Source of the DNA: Vibrio sp. SCSIO 43135
Lineage (GTDB): Bacteria; Pseudomonadota; Gammaproteobacteria; Enterobacterales; Vibrionaceae
Length of the DNA: 64,000 bases
Direction: 5' to 3'
Assembly (NCBI RefSeq): GCF_023716665.1
Contig: NZ_CP071859.1
Span: 2,170,001 to 2,234,000, forward strand
Position 1 is the stretch's first letter. Every line of letters begins with the position of its first letter. Shown piece by piece: positions 1 through 10,457 of this stretch. The notes under the pieces were generated by a model that was not told the origin of the DNA, did not search any database, and saw nothing but the letters and a program-made list of their open reading frames with translations. Made by a program: the position numbers and the translations under genes.

Positions 1-433
1 TTAATGCCTCGCCCTGTGGCGACATTAACTTTTTAGACAAAGCAGGTAAGTTATTGCTCACTTCTTGCCAGCTTTTTACTTGATCTGCTGCACCAAACTT
101 AGCGTACATACCGTAAGAAAGGCCAACCACAAGAAGCACAGAAGGGATTAATACCATAGCCGGAGAAATGTGTGACTTCTCAGTTTTTGTATCATCGGCA
201 GGAATGTCATCCAATAGAGACTGTTTCAAATCTGAAATCAGCTCTTGCTGGTTATCGACTAGACCTTCGTCTGTTTCTTCTTCCAATTCTGATAAGCGAT
301 CTTTGTAAAACGCTTTGTTGAGTTCATCACGCAACATTTCATCATTGTTGGCTTTCTTCTTGATCACTGGTAGCGCGATAAGAACACATGCAAATGCGAC
401 AAGCGCAATTGAAGCTATCCAGAATAATCCCAT
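1..433 (-). CDS. ccmI: CcmI, cytochrome c maturation TPR protein (partial, 3' end outside window)
   Basis: Only the N-terminal 144 codons are present; the gene runs off the left edge. CcmI is the apocytochrome c chaperone of the haem-ligation complex, binding the C-terminus of apocytochromes and presenting them to CcmF/CcmH. Visible are an N-terminal membrane helix (starts MGLFWIASIALVAF), a charged cytoplasmic loop rich in Asp/Glu, and a second membrane helix (about residues 97-113, PAMVLIPSVLLVVG). The periplasmic TPR part would follow outside. The ATG shares one base with the ccmH stop (TAATG), implying translational coupling. It is a separate gene from ccmH, unlike the fused E. coli CcmH. 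Confidence 0.93.
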   Translation of the reverse strand, partial: MGLFWIASIALVAFACVLIALPVIKKKANNDEMLRDELNKAFYKDRLSELEEETDEGLVDNQQELISDLKQSLLDDIPADDTKTEKSHISPAMVLIPSVLLVVGLSYGMYAKFGAADQVKSWQEVSNNLPALSKKLMSPQGEAL

Positions 434-912
434 TACTGCTTGTCTCCGTTATTCTTCTCGTCAAGTAACGCTTTGAGTCTTGCTTCTTTATCTTTGTCCC
501 AATCATCTCCGCTTGCGGTTTTTTTCTTAGTCGTTCGAGTACGAAGTACGATCAAACCGAAGCCTAAAACAAGCACTGCAATTGGACCAGCCCATAGAAC
601 GGCTGTACCAAGAGTCAGTGGCGGATTGTAAGTCACAAAGTTGCCGTAACGAGCAATCATGTAATCGACGATTTCTTTCTCAGATTTACCTTCTTTTGTC
701 ATCTCATAGACTTTTTGACGCAAGTCCTGAGCGAGCTCGGCGTTTGAATCGCCAATGGTATTGTTCTGACATTTAGGGCATCGCAACGTATGGCTTAGAT
801 CCTTGAATTGAAGCTCTTGCTCCAAGGTATCAAATTCATACACATCGATCGCTGCACTCGCAGCCATAGAAAGTGAGAAAGCTGCCACTATAGCGAGGAG
901 GAATTTTTTCAT
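433..912 (-). CDS. ccmH: CcmH, cytochrome c maturation thiol-disulfide protein
   Basis: A 159-residue CcmH/CycL-type protein that reduces the haem-binding cysteines of apocytochrome c in the periplasm and works with CcmF and CcmI in haem ligation. The sequence has a signal peptide (first about 20 residues, ending ASAA), the family motif LRCPKCQ near residue 43 with the redox CXXC, and a C-terminal membrane helix (about residues 105-123) followed by a lysine-rich tail. It is the short form without the TPR half, which is the next gene, ccmI. The start overlaps the end of ccmG by four bases (ATGA). Confidence 0.96.
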   Translation of the reverse strand: MKKFLLAIVAAFSLSMAASAAIDVYEFDTLEQELQFKDLSHTLRCPKCQNNTIGDSNAELAQDLRQKVYEMTKEGKSEKEIVDYMIARYGNFVTYNPPLTLGTAVLWAGPIAVLVLGFGLIVLRTRTTKKKTASGDDWDKDKEARLKALLDEKNNGDKQ

Positions 913-1463
913 TGCTTCGCCTCCGCCAACATTTCGTCATACATTGGTTTTAGCTTCTCATTCCAGTTGCGGGTATTGACATCGCCAACATGACGGTATC
1001 GGATGATACCGTTTGCATCGATTAGGAACGTTTCAGGTGCACCGTATACACCTAAGTCTAGTCCCAGCATGCCGTCACCATCGAATAAGCTAATCAGGTA
1101 AGGGTTGCCTAATTCATTTAACCAACGTACCGCTTTATTACGCTCATCTTTGTAGTTCAAGCCAATGATTTTAACGCCTTGGCTTGCAAGCTCATTAAGG
1201 TAAGTGTGCTCTGCGTAACACGTTGGACACCATGTTGCCCAAACGTTTAGTAGCAGAGGCTCACCTTTGAAAATAGCTTGGTCGTAAATTTTGCCAGGTT
1301 CTGCTAAATCTTCTAGATGGAACTCTGGGACGTCTTTACCAACCAGAACGGATTCCAGTTTGGTTGGATCATCACCCGCAGAATTACGTACCAACTGAGT
1401 AGCAAACACGGCTGCCAAAGCCATGAACGCGACTAGTGGGATAAAGAGTATCTTCTTATTCAT
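909..1463 (-). CDS. ccmG: CcmG/DsbE, periplasmic thioredoxin-like protein for cytochrome c maturation
   Basis: A membrane-anchored thioredoxin-fold protein of 184 residues that keeps apocytochrome c thiols reduced, fed by DsbD. There is one N-terminal membrane anchor (residues 5-24), then a periplasmic thioredoxin domain with active site WCPTC (WATWCPTCYAEH) around residue 80 and the typical cis-proline segment YGAPETFLID. Length is normal for DsbE. It begins directly after the ccmF stop and overlaps ccmH by four bases, so it is an inner gene of one operon. Confidence 0.96.
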   Translation of the reverse strand: MNKKILFIPLVAFMALAAVFATQLVRNSAGDDPTKLESVLVGKDVPEFHLEDLAEPGKIYDQAIFKGEPLLLNVWATWCPTCYAEHTYLNELASQGVKIIGLNYKDERNKAVRWLNELGNPYLISLFDGDGMLGLDLGVYGAPETFLIDANGIIRYRHVGDVNTRNWNEKLKPMYDEMLAEAKQ

Positions 1464-3422
1464 TTACGCCTCCTTGGCCTTCGGCTGCTTACGGAAGCGG
1501 TATCGCTTATCGCTAATTGCAATCGCGCCACCTAGAGCCATCAGTAATGAACCGGCCCAAATCCAACGGACAAACGGTTTATGATAGATACGAACTGCCC
1601 ACGACTCACCATCATCAAGACGTTCACCCATCGCAATGTAAAGGTCACGAGTAATACCTCTGTCGATCGCCGCTTCTGTCATCATCGAGCGGGCGGTACG
1701 GTAGAAACGTTTCTCTGCGTGCAGTGTATTTACGTATTTACCATCTAGCGTGATTTCAAAGTCAGCAATGTAACCATCGTAGTTAGGTCCATCTTTGTCA
1801 CGTAGACCTTGGAAGTAGAAATCGTAACCTTGGATCTGGTAGTGCTCACCAGGAGCTAAACGTACATCACGCTCGATACTGTAGTTTTGCACCATCGCAA
1901 TACCAATAACGGTGACGGCCATACCAACGTGAGCACACATCATTGCCCAGTGGCTACGTTGCAGTTTACGTACACCCTCTGAGAATTTATGACGGTGCGT
2001 AGCACGCTCATAAAGTTCAAATGCATGCAGCAAAATGATCCAGAACGCCATCACCCAGCCCATAAATGCCATGCCAGTGTAGTGCTCGGCAAGGGAGAAC
2101 ACGGCCAAAGCAGCTAAGCCAAGTGAAAGGACACCGGAGATAACCATAGGCTTAATAAGCTTAGATAGGTTATCGCGTTTCCAGCGGATCAGTGGACCAA
2201 TACCTAACAGAAACGAGAAAGGAATCATCAGCCAAGCAAACAGCATATCGAAGAATGGTGCACCGATAGATACCGAGCCCAAGCCAATTTGCTTATGAAC
2301 TAGAGGTAACAGCGTACCCACTAAGACAACAGCCAGTGCTGCCATCAGTAATACGTTGTTTGCTAATAGTGCATTTTCACGAGATACCAGATCGAAGTTA
2401 CCGCGAACTCGCACTGCAGCACCTTTCAGTGCGAACAATAATAGCGAACCACCAATAACAAAGACCAAGAAGCCCAGAATGAACATACCGCGCGACGGGT
2501 CAGATGCAAATGCGTGCACTGATACCAAAATACCCGAACGGACTAGGAATGTACCTAATAAGCTTAGTGAGAAAGCAGAGATCGCTAACAATACTGTCCA
2601 TGCTTTAAATGTGCCGCGTTTTTCGGTCACCGCTAACGAGTGCATTAAGGCGGTACCCGCCAGCCAAGGCATGAATGATGCATTTTCTACTGGATCCCAG
2701 AACCACCAGCCACCCCAACCAAGTTCGTAATACGCCCACCAAGAACCTAGTGCGATACCTAGTGTTAGGAATAGCCATGCGGCAGTTGTCCAAGGACGAG
2801 ACCAACGAGCCCAAGCAGTATCCAATCGACCAGACATGAGAGAGGCAATTGCAAACGAGAACGCTACAGAGAAACCTACATACCCCATGTACAGCATTGG
2901 CGGGTGAATGATCAAACCCGGATCTTGCAGCAGTGGGTTTAGATCGCGACCATCAACAGGGAAGAATGGCAATGTACGCAAAAACGGGTTAGAAGTAATG
3001 ATGATGAACAGCAAGAAGCCGACAGTAATCATACCCATAACAGCCAGCACTCTTGCTACCGATTCTTGAGGCATCCCACGGCTAAACATAGCAACGGCTA
3101 CAGTCCAAGCTGCTTGGATTAATACCCAAAGAAGTAGCGAGCCTTCATGAGCCCCCCAGACTGCAGTTAGCCTGTAGTACCAAGGCAACTGAGTATTTGA
3201 GTTTGTGGCTACGTAGTTTAACGTGAAATCATTGGTATAAAACGCCCATAGCAAAGCGATAAAAGACACCAACAGTAATAAGAACATCCCCCAAGACAAA
3301 GGCCTTGCTGTGTTCATTAACATTGTATTATTTCGAGACGCACCAACCAATGGCAGTATGCTTAATAGCACCGCCATACCGAGAGAGACGATCAGTGCAA
3401 AGTGACCTATTTCAGCAATCAT
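1464..3422 (-). CDS. ccmF: CcmF, haem lyase core subunit
   Basis: A 652-residue polytopic inner-membrane protein that takes haem from holo-CcmE and ligates it to apocytochrome c. The haem-handling tryptophan-rich WWD motif is clear ([19 protein letters not shown], about residues 235-253), with conserved histidines before and after it ([12 protein letters not shown]) and about 14-15 hydrophobic helices. A large periplasmic domain precedes the last helix (from about residue 510). Length matches full-size CcmF. Its ATG overlaps the ccmE stop by four bases. Confidence 0.97.
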   Translation of the reverse strand: MIAEIGHFALIVSLGMAVLLSILPLVGASRNNTMLMNTARPLSWGMFLLLLVSFIALLWAFYTNDFTLNYVATNSNTQLPWYYRLTAVWGAHEGSLLLWVLIQAAWTVAVAMFSRGMPQESVARVLAVMGMITVGFLLFIIITSNPFLRTLPFFPVDGRDLNPLLQDPGLIIHPPMLYMGYVGFSVAFSFAIASLMSGRLDTAWARWSRPWTTAAWLFLTLGIALGSWWAYYELGWGGWWFWDPVENASFMPWLAGTALMHSLAVTEKRGTFKAWTVLLAISAFSLSLLGTFLVRSGILVSVHAFASDPSRGMFILGFLVFVIGGSLLLFALKGAAVRVRGNFDLVSRENALLANNVLLMAALAVVLVGTLLPLVHKQIGLGSVSIGAPFFDMLFAWLMIPFSFLLGIGPLIRWKRDNLSKLIKPMVISGVLSLGLAALAVFSLAEHYTGMAFMGWVMAFWIILLHAFELYERATHRHKFSEGVRKLQRSHWAMMCAHVGMAVTVIGIAMVQNYSIERDVRLAPGEHYQIQGYDFYFQGLRDKDGPNYDGYIADFEITLDGKYVNTLHAEKRFYRTARSMMTEAAIDRGITRDLYIAMGERLDDGESWAVRIYHKPFVRWIWAGSLLMALGGAIAISDKRYRFRKQPKAKEA

Positions 3423-3904
3423 TGACCGCTTCCTTGTTTTTGCTCTTGTGTGTATTGAAGAGGTTCGTGAGTTTTCTTCATTGCTTCAGCAACTTCTGCT
3501 GGCATGTACTCTTCATCGTGTTTTGCCAACACTTCAAATGCTTCGATGGTAGTTGCATCCGTTAAAACGCCTTGTGCAACAATCCCCTGACCTTCGCGGA
3601 ACAAGTCAGGAAGAATACCGTCGTATACGACAGTGACTTTTGGACCAACGTCGTGTAACTCAAAGCTTACGCGTAGTGACTCAGGATCGCGTTTGACAGA
3701 CCCAACCACAACCATGCCACCAATACGTAAACGTTGACCTACTTCTGGTTTAGTGCCGTCAGGCTTGCCGTTAACTAGCTCAGTAGGCGTGTAAAATAAA
3801 TCCATATTCTGGTTCAGCGCGTAGAGCATTAAACCAACAGTTGCACCGATGCCCACTAGGATTGCGAGAACAATACCGAGCCTCTTTTTACGTCTTGGGT
3901 TCAT
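3419..3904 (-). CDS. ccmE: CcmE, periplasmic haem chaperone
   Basis: CcmE covalently carries haem on a histidine between CcmABCD and CcmF. The 161-residue protein has a basic N-terminus (MNPRRKKRL), a single membrane anchor (about residues 10-28), an OB-fold beta domain, and the haem-binding H-x-x-x-Y site (KHDEEYMP, His near residue 130) followed by a flexible Lys/Gln-rich tail. All expected features are intact. Four-base overlaps with both ccmD and ccmF indicate tight coupling. Confidence 0.97.
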   Translation of the reverse strand: MNPRRKKRLGIVLAILVGIGATVGLMLYALNQNMDLFYTPTELVNGKPDGTKPEVGQRLRIGGMVVVGSVKRDPESLRVSFELHDVGPKVTVVYDGILPDLFREGQGIVAQGVLTDATTIEAFEVLAKHDEEYMPAEVAEAMKKTHEPLQYTQEQKQGSGQ

Positions 3905-4107
3905 AATGTATTCTCCATATTCTTAGCTGCATCGATACGCGCCTGACGGTCGACCTTAGCTTGAACTTCGCTTAGAAGTTTCTTGCCACGACGGATGCTA
4001 GTAACCAGTAAAATCAACATAGATAAAAAGGTGATGCCAAAAGCACTCCACACATACGCGGCATAACCGCCCATGAAGAAGAAATCACTCATCGATTCAA
4101 AATACAT
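3901..4107 (-). CDS. ccmD: CcmD, small membrane subunit of the haem exporter
   Basis: A 68-residue one-helix membrane protein that stabilises the CcmABC-CcmE complex and is needed to release holo-CcmE. I start it at [20 protein letters not shown]: this ATG lies one base past the ccmC stop and is preceded by GGGAG. An upstream in-frame start at 4140 lies inside ccmC and would give an atypical leader. The motif [12 protein letters not shown] and the short basic coiled tail after the helix are typical of CcmD. Confidence 0.92.
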   Translation of the reverse strand: MYFESMSDFFFMGGYAAYVWSAFGITFLSMLILLVTSIRRGKKLLSEVQAKVDRQARIDAAKNMENTL

Positions 4108-4108
4108 G

Positions 4109-4861
4109 CTATTTGGCTCCCTGAGATTGGTTTGTCGCAAGTTTAATCACCCAAGGGCGATGGCTCTCTTTACTGATGATTTCATTGCGAAGACGGATCA
4201 TTGTGACCGCCCCGAAGAAGAACGCGAAGCCGAAGATACTCAGAAGAAGTGGCCATAGCATGTCGTTAGAAATCGACGGTTTGGCAAACTTGGTGATCGT
4301 TGCGCCTTGGTGAAGCGTGTTCCACCACTCTACTGAGAAGTGAATAATTGGTAGGTTTACGACGCCAACAATAGCCAAAATTCCGGCCGCTTTTGAAGCC
4401 GTTTTTTGATCGTCAAATGCGTGGTAAAGAGCAATAACGCCCAAATATAGAAACAGTAGAATCAGTTCAGATGTTAAGCGAGCATCCCAAACCCACCACG
4501 CGCCCCACATAGGTTTTCCCCAAACCGCACCAGTAAGCAGAGCGATAAAAGTAAACACAGCTCCGATTGGCGCCATAGCGGAAGCTGCCATATCGGATAG
4601 CTTAACTTGCCACACTAAGCCGATAAATGCGGCAATCGCCATCGACATGTAAACACCCATAGACCAAATAGCAGATGGTACGTGAATGTATATAATTCTA
4701 AAGCTATCGCCTTGCTGATAGTCCGATGGGGCAAATGCTAGGCCCCAGACTGTACCGACAGACAGACAAAGGAGGGCTAATACTGAAAACCAGGGAAGTA
4801 ACTTACCGCATAGTTGGTAAGCGGATTCAGGCTTTGCATAGGGATGGAGCCATTTCCACAT
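4109..4861 (-). CDS. ccmC: CcmC, haem-delivery membrane protein
   Basis: A 250-residue protein with six membrane helices that binds haem with the WWD motif and loads it on CcmE. The motif appears as GAWWVWDARLTSELIL near residue 120, flanked by conserved histidines (IIYIHVPSAIW and PIIHFSVEWW). The family length is normal. A 91-base gap separates it from ccmB, the largest gap within the ccm cluster, so a secondary promoter or RNA-processing site there is possible. Confidence 0.97.
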   Translation of the reverse strand: MWKWLHPYAKPESAYQLCGKLLPWFSVLALLCLSVGTVWGLAFAPSDYQQGDSFRIIYIHVPSAIWSMGVYMSMAIAAFIGLVWQVKLSDMAASAMAPIGAVFTFIALLTGAVWGKPMWGAWWVWDARLTSELILLFLYLGVIALYHAFDDQKTASKAAGILAIVGVVNLPIIHFSVEWWNTLHQGATITKFAKPSISNDMLWPLLLSIFGFAFFFGAVTMIRLRNEIISKESHRPWVIKLATNQSQGAK

Positions 4862-4952
4862 GTTTGTTCTCGCTCTTACTTCTGTTTAGACGAACTTAAT
4901 GTTCGTTCTGTAATTTATATAAAGGGAAAATTTCGTGCTTGATCAAAAACAA

Positions 4953-5621
4953 TTAATGCACACTTACTCGTAATGCGGCGCTAATTGCAAACGGTGTTAA
5001 CGTCATAGCCCCCATAAACATGGCTCCAAGTATGGCTAACTGACCATTGTAAGGCATACCGAGAGACGCAGCATCGATTGCTGATGTAGCAAAAATAAGT
5101 ATTGGAATATACAAAGGCAGTACAAGAAGACTTAATAGTACCCCTCCCTTTTGCAATCCAACGGTAAGCGCTACACCAATAGCACCTATAAAGCTCAAAG
5201 TGGGCGTCCCTATCAGTAAGGTCAACACAACTGCGAGCCAAGTGTTGAAGTCCAAAGACAACAAAATTGATAATAATGGGCTGATCATAATCAGTGGCAA
5301 CCCAGTCAAAATCCAATGCGATATGACTTTTGATATCACAACTAATGGCAATGGTACGGGCATCAGCATCATTTGCTCTAACGCACCGTCTTGGAAGTCA
5401 TCACGAAACAGCCGTTCAAGTGACAATAACGCTGACAAAAGTGCTGCAACCCATACGATTCCAGCGGCAATGCGGGCTAACAGGTTTGGCTCAGGACCAA
5501 TACTCAATGGGAACAAAGTAATAACGATAATGAAGAACCAAAGAGGATTAAAAATATCGGCCTGTCTACGATATGCAATCAGTAGTTCTCGGTGAACAAT
5601 TGTGGACATTGTAGAAATCAT
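4953..5621 (-). CDS. ccmB: CcmB, ABC-type haem exporter permease
   Basis: The 222-residue membrane subunit of the CcmAB ATPase that drives release of holo-CcmE from CcmC/CcmD. Six hydrophobic segments are visible, and the N-terminus (HRELLIAYRRQADIFNPLWFF) is characteristic of CcmB. The ATG at 5621 has an AGGTG ribosome-binding site inside the 3' end of ccmA; an internal ATG at 5609 is a possible alternative. It follows ccmA after only three bases. Confidence 0.96.
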   Translation of the reverse strand: MISTMSTIVHRELLIAYRRQADIFNPLWFFIIVITLFPLSIGPEPNLLARIAAGIVWVAALLSALLSLERLFRDDFQDGALEQMMLMPVPLPLVVISKVISHWILTGLPLIMISPLLSILLSLDFNTWLAVVLTLLIGTPTLSFIGAIGVALTVGLQKGGVLLSLLVLPLYIPILIFATSAIDAASLGMPYNGQLAILGAMFMGAMTLTPFAISAALRVSVH

Positions 5622-5624
5622 TGC

Positions 5625-6251
5625 TTATTCACCTAGTTTGATCTTTCTTAGCTTAGGGTTATCTGCAAACATGTCTTGGTGAGTTGTCAGCATAACAATC
5701 CCACCTTCTTCAGCGTGTTTGAGGAACAATGCCTCTAGTACTTTCACGCCTTGCTTGTCGATGGCGGTAAGAGGTTCATCTAAAATCCACAACTTTTGTT
5801 CACTTAGCCAGAGCCTCGCTAACGCCACACGACGTTGTTGACCTGCAGACAACTGCGCAACAGGCACATCCTCTCGGCCGGCTAGCCCTACCGTAGTAAG
5901 CGCTTGATATAGTGTCTCTTTCGTAACGTTATTTTTTGAGTGAATTGTTTGATAAAAGTTCAAGTTCTCATAGGCTGTAAGCTCTCGCTTTACACCAGTT
6001 TGGTGCCCTAAAAACAGTAAATCTTGATGGAAAGCGTCTCGATTAGATTCGATGTCTTCGCCATTCCAATAGATTGTACCCTCGTCACGATCACCTAAAC
6101 CGGTAATGATACGGAGCAATGTCGTTTTTCCCGTACCATTACGACCTTCAATCTGAACAAGTTCGCCGGATTCTATCGTAAAGGTGAGTGATTCGAACAA
6201 GATTCGTTCATCACGAATGGCGGTAAGCTGTTTTACTTCTAGCATGGGCAT
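5625..6251 (-). CDS. ccmA: CcmA, ABC transporter ATPase for cytochrome c maturation
   Basis: A cytoplasmic ABC ATPase of about 208 residues partnering CcmB. The Walker A ([11 protein letters not shown], near residue 36), the signature ([14 protein letters not shown]), the Walker B ([12 protein letters not shown]) and the switch His (LTTHQD) are all present. Two ATGs two codons apart (6251 and 6245) could both start it; neither has a strong Shine-Dalgarno, and MLEVKQL at 6245 is the form usual in the family. It is the first gene of the ccm operon; about 200 bases separate it from the chemotaxis operon. Confidence 0.96.
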   Translation of the reverse strand: MPMLEVKQLTAIRDERILFESLTFTIESGELVQIEGRNGTGKTTLLRIITGLGDRDEGTIYWNGEDIESNRDAFHQDLLFLGHQTGVKRELTAYENLNFYQTIHSKNNVTKETLYQALTTVGLAGREDVPVAQLSAGQQRRVALARLWLSEQKLWILDEPLTAIDKQGVKVLEALFLKHAEEGGIVMLTTHQDMFADNPKLRKIKLGE

Positions 6252-6410
6252 TCATCGAGCTAATTCAAGACGGTTATATTACCACAGCCGGATTTAGACA
6301 AAACAGATTAACCCGCTTTTGAATCACGAAACTACGTAAGAAACTGTTAATTTTTAATCACTTTTTGTCGCAATTAATACTTTAGAGTTATATCAGTAAA
6401 TATTAGATAC

Positions 6411-6434
6411 AAAAAAGGAGAGCTACAGCTCTCC
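6411..6434 (-). terminator. Rho-independent terminator of the flhA-che operon
   Basis: The stem GGAGAGCT/AGCTCTCC (6417-6424 and 6427-6434) is perfect with a minimal loop and is followed on the minus strand by six T. It lies about 20 bases past the stop of the DUF2802 gene and upstream of ccmA, so it separates the chemotaxis operon from the ccm operon. Confidence 0.85.
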
Positions 6435-6452
6435 TTTATCAACCAGCATACG

Positions 6453-6938
6453 CTAACTTCTTTTCCGCACCGGTTTAGATGCCTTATCTGGATTTGTTTC
6501 CAACGGCGGAATTTTCTCTTGCCCTGCTAACTTTTTCTGGAGTGACATCATCAGTTCAGCTTCGGCTTTAGGTAGCTCACACTCTTCAATAAGTTCATGA
6601 AGCCCAGCCCCAAGCTGAACCATTTTGCTCGCTCGTGTATATAAGCGACCATCGTTGTCAGCATGTTCTAATTCGGCAATTCTTTCATTCAGGTGTTGAA
6701 TAATGTCTTTCTGCTCGCCAACTTGTTGACCTAGACCGACAACAACTGACCTTACTTCCAGCAATTGCTTGTTAGCTTTTTGTAACTCTTTTTCCAGTAC
6801 GCGGTACTGCTGGCGTTGGTGTGCACTTTGCTTCGAAAACTGACCTTTAAGGCGTATTAACCCAATAATCAGCACTAATACAACAAAAGTACTAACGCCA
6901 ACGATGACTGGTGTACTAAGCAAAGATTCCATCGCCAT
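6453..6938 (-). CDS. DUF2802 domain membrane-anchored protein at the end of the che operon
   Basis: A 161-residue protein with one N-terminal membrane helix (about residues 10-29), a cytoplasmic coiled coil (about residues 35-92, heptad-like with many Glu/Gln/Lys) and a C-terminal helical DUF2802 segment (MVQLGAGLHELIEECELPKAEAELMMSL). Its function is not established. It shares a base with the cheW stop (TAATG), so it is co-translated with cheW. Gene order equals the end of the Vibrio cholerae chemotaxis cluster II (after cheW), suggesting a role in array placement or motility, but that is inference. Confidence 0.85.
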   Translation of the reverse strand: MAMESLLSTPVIVGVSTFVVLVLIIGLIRLKGQFSKQSAHQRQQYRVLEKELQKANKQLLEVRSVVVGLGQQVGEQKDIIQHLNERIAELEHADNDGRLYTRASKMVQLGAGLHELIEECELPKAEAELMMSLQKKLAGQEKIPPLETNPDKASKPVRKRS

Positions 6939-7432
6939 TATAGGTGAGCCATTTCATCCCATTCTTCTTCAGAAAGAAGCTTATTCAGATCAACCAAGAT
7001 GAGTAACTTACCGTCACGGTTACTTACACCTTGGATAAACTTAGCACTTTCATCTGTACCAACACTTGGAGTGGTGTCGATCTCTGAAGAGCGCAGATAA
7101 ACAACTTCAGCTACACTGTCGACCAAGATACCAATAACTTGGCGTTCAGATTCAATCACAATGATACGCGTGTTATCAGTGATTTCACCTTCCATTAACC
7201 CAAAGCGAGAGCGAGTGTCGATTACCGTTACAACATTACCACGCAGGTTGATGATACCCAATACGTAATCAGGCGCACCAGGAACTGGGGCAATTTCAGT
7301 ATAGCGAAGTACTTCACGTACCTGCATTACGTTAATGCCGTACGTTTCTTCTTCAAGTTGGAACGTCACCCACTGAAGCACTTCGTCATTAGTTTGTTCT
7401 TTTCTTACTTCGACTTCATTAGATTGAGACAT
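6938..7432 (-). CDS. cheW: CheW, chemotaxis coupling protein
   Basis: A 164-residue single CheW domain that links receptors and CheA in the polar array. The core motifs are present (TFQLEEETYGINVMQVREVLR, then PVPGAPDYVLGIINLRGNVVTVIDTR). A short N-terminal extension precedes the domain. The ATG has a strong AGAGGAAAAGGT ribosome-binding site. It lies between parP, which itself ends in a CheW-like domain, and the DUF2802 gene. Confidence 0.97.
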   Translation of the reverse strand: MSQSNEVEVRKEQTNDEVLQWVTFQLEEETYGINVMQVREVLRYTEIAPVPGAPDYVLGIINLRGNVVTVIDTRSRFGLMEGEITDNTRIIVIESERQVIGILVDSVAEVVYLRSSEIDTTPSVGTDESAKFIQGVSNRDGKLLILVDLNKLLSEEEWDEMAHL

Positions 7433-7472
7433 ACCTTTTCCTCTCTAAGTCGTTTCCGACTAAATCTGTTTG

Positions 7473-8523
<1,051 letters not shown>

Positions 8524-8531
<8 letters not shown>

Positions 8532-9300
8532 CGATACTCAACCTCTCCAAGAAGAGTAACAACTGTTTGTATGCAAAGACCCCCCGACTCCCCGCAGCAA
8601 AGTGCGACACTGGGAGGTGCTTTAAACTTGCGTCTCTAAATTTGGTGTCAATTGGTACAGCCGAACTCCAAACTTGGTTTGGATAATCTTTTTTAAGCTG
8701 ATTCAAGGTTTGCAAGGAAGCATTAGTTCGCTTGTCGTACATTGTTGGAACGATCGTGACTTTAAACGCACGGTTGCGAGACTTCTGCATAATAGCCAAA
8801 GTCCGAACCATTCGCTCCAAGCCTTTCATCGCCAAGAACTCAGTTTGTACTGGGATCAATATACGGTCGCTTGCCGCTAGTGCGTTTACCATCATCACAC
8901 CAAGTATTGGAGGACAATCAATCAACACATAATCATAGCGTTCTTTTAGTGCGGACAACGCACGCTTTAGAATCAGCCCCATCCCACTGCGATTGCCCAT
9001 GACTCTGTCTAATGTCGCAAGAGACATGTGCGCCGGAACTATGTCAATGCCTTCAATTTCTGTTTTTAAGATGAGAGGCGACACAGTTTGCGGGGTGTAT
9101 TCTTTTAGCTGGAACAGGTCGAACAAACTCGCTGGTACATTATCAGAATCGTAGCCGAGGTAAGTGGTCAAGGAAGCATGCGGGTCAGTATCCACTAACA
9201 ACACCCGTTTCCCTTGCTTGCTAAGCAAACCCGCTAAGGTAACAGTCGTAGTCGTCTTGCCAACTCCTCCTTTCTGGTTTGCTACACTCCAAACAATCAT
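8524..9300 (-). CDS. parC: ParC, ParA/MinD-like ATPase for polar chemotaxis arrays
   Basis: A ParA-family ATPase of 258 residues that recruits ParP and chemotaxis arrays to the cell pole in vibrios and is itself anchored through HubP. The deviant Walker A is NQKGGVGKTTTTVTLAG near residue 8, with VLLVDTDPH and VLIDCPPILGV as the other nucleotide motifs. I place the start at MIVWSVANQ (9300): an upstream in-frame start at 9330 would overlap cheB, whereas 9300 follows AGAGGTAAGG and lies 10 bases past the cheB stop. Genetic context (cheB, parP, cheW) separates it from chromosome-partitioning ParA. Confidence 0.93.
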
Positions 9301-9310
9301 GCCCTTACCT

Positions 9311-10429
9311 CTATGCCATTCCGACTTCAACTAGCATACGCTCAGCAATTCGGTCGAGTGGCAAGTCTTCTGTGGACAACCCCGCTTTCGCGACTGCTTG
9401 TGGCATTCCGTACACAACACAACTGTCTTCATCTTGCGCCCAAATCGTCGCACCTGCAGTTTTCAACATACGAGCACCTTCACGACCATCTGCCCCCATA
9501 CCGGTAAGTACCATCGAAAGTACCTTATCGGCATATATTTTTGCAGCAGAACCAAAAGTGACGTCAACACATGGTTTATAGTTCATGCGTTCACCGCCAT
9601 CAATGACTCGCAGCTTCGCTGATCCAGGACGTCCATCAACCATCATTTGCTTACCACCTGGCGCTAAATAAGCGACACCAGGTTTCAAAATATCACCGTC
9701 TTGTGCTTCTTTAACTTGAATCCGACAAAGCGAATTCAAGCGACTCGCAAACGCTGCTGTAAATGTCGCAGGCATGTGCTGGATCAACACAATCGGATGT
9801 GGGTAATTCGCTGGAAGCTTAGTTAGAATTTTTTGCAGTGCAACAGGCCCACCAGTAGAAGTACCTATTGCCGTCAATTGGTATTTTTTACCTGTTGCCT
9901 TGAAACGCGTTGCAGCTGGAGCACTTGCCGTGGTTTTTGCAGCCGGCTTAGCACCTAGTGGAGCTCGCGTTGAGGTAGCTGGCTTAGCCGCTGGTGTAGG
10001 ACGTGGTGTAACAGGTCTTCGCATCATTCCGCGACGCGAGGCGATTTGAATCACACGTTGCTGTAAAAGGCTCACTGCTTCATCACGGTTACGCGCGATA
10101 TCTTCAAACTTTTTCGGTAAGAAATCCAAAGCCCCTGCATCAAGCGCATCTAATGTCGCTTTAGCACCATCGTGTGTCAGGGACGAAAACATCAAAATCG
10201 GAGTTGGAGACGCTGCCATTATCTCTCTGACAGCGGTGATTCCATCCATAACTGGCATTTCGATGTCCATCGTAATGACATCAGGCTTCAAGCGCTTGGC
10301 TTTTTCAACCGCTTCCTTACCATTTACTGCAACATCAATGACTTCTAAACGCGATTCTGAGTTGATGATCTCACTCACCCGACGACGGAAGAAACTTGAA
10401 TCATCAACAACTAATACTTTAATCGCCAT
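9311..10429 (-). CDS. cheB: CheB, protein-glutamate methylesterase
   Basis: The adaptation enzyme that removes methyl groups from receptors. It has a receiver domain (residues 1-120, phospho-acceptor in [13 protein letters not shown]), a Pro/Ala linker (about residues 135-175), and a catalytic methylesterase domain with the serine in [11 protein letters not shown], the histidine in IQHMPATF and the aspartate in LTGMGADG. The start at [10 protein letters not shown] (10429) is preceded by AAAGGGAAAAT; an upstream in-frame start at 10504 would overlap cheA. The 372-residue length is normal. Confidence 0.96.
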   Translation of the reverse strand: MAIKVLVVDDSSFFRRRVSEIINSESRLEVIDVAVNGKEAVEKAKRLKPDVITMDIEMPVMDGITAVREIMAASPTPILMFSSLTHDGAKATLDALDAGALDFLPKKFEDIARNRDEAVSLLQQRVIQIASRRGMMRRPVTPRPTPAAKPATSTRAPLGAKPAAKTTASAPAATRFKATGKKYQLTAIGTSTGGPVALQKILTKLPANYPHPIVLIQHMPATFTAAFASRLNSLCRIQVKEAQDGDILKPGVAYLAPGGKQMMVDGRPGSAKLRVIDGGERMNYKPCVDVTFGSAAKIYADKVLSMVLTGMGADGREGARMLKTAGATIWAQDEDSCVVYGMPQAVAKAGLSTEDLPLDRIAERMLVEVGMA

Positions 10430-10457
10430 ATTTTCCCTTTTTAATAGCGTGTAACGC

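Noticed and set aside
4893-4909. Inverted repeat ACGAAC/GTTCGT between ccmB and ccmC
   Set aside because: Only six bases per arm, no T tract and no known operator of this type; may be chance.
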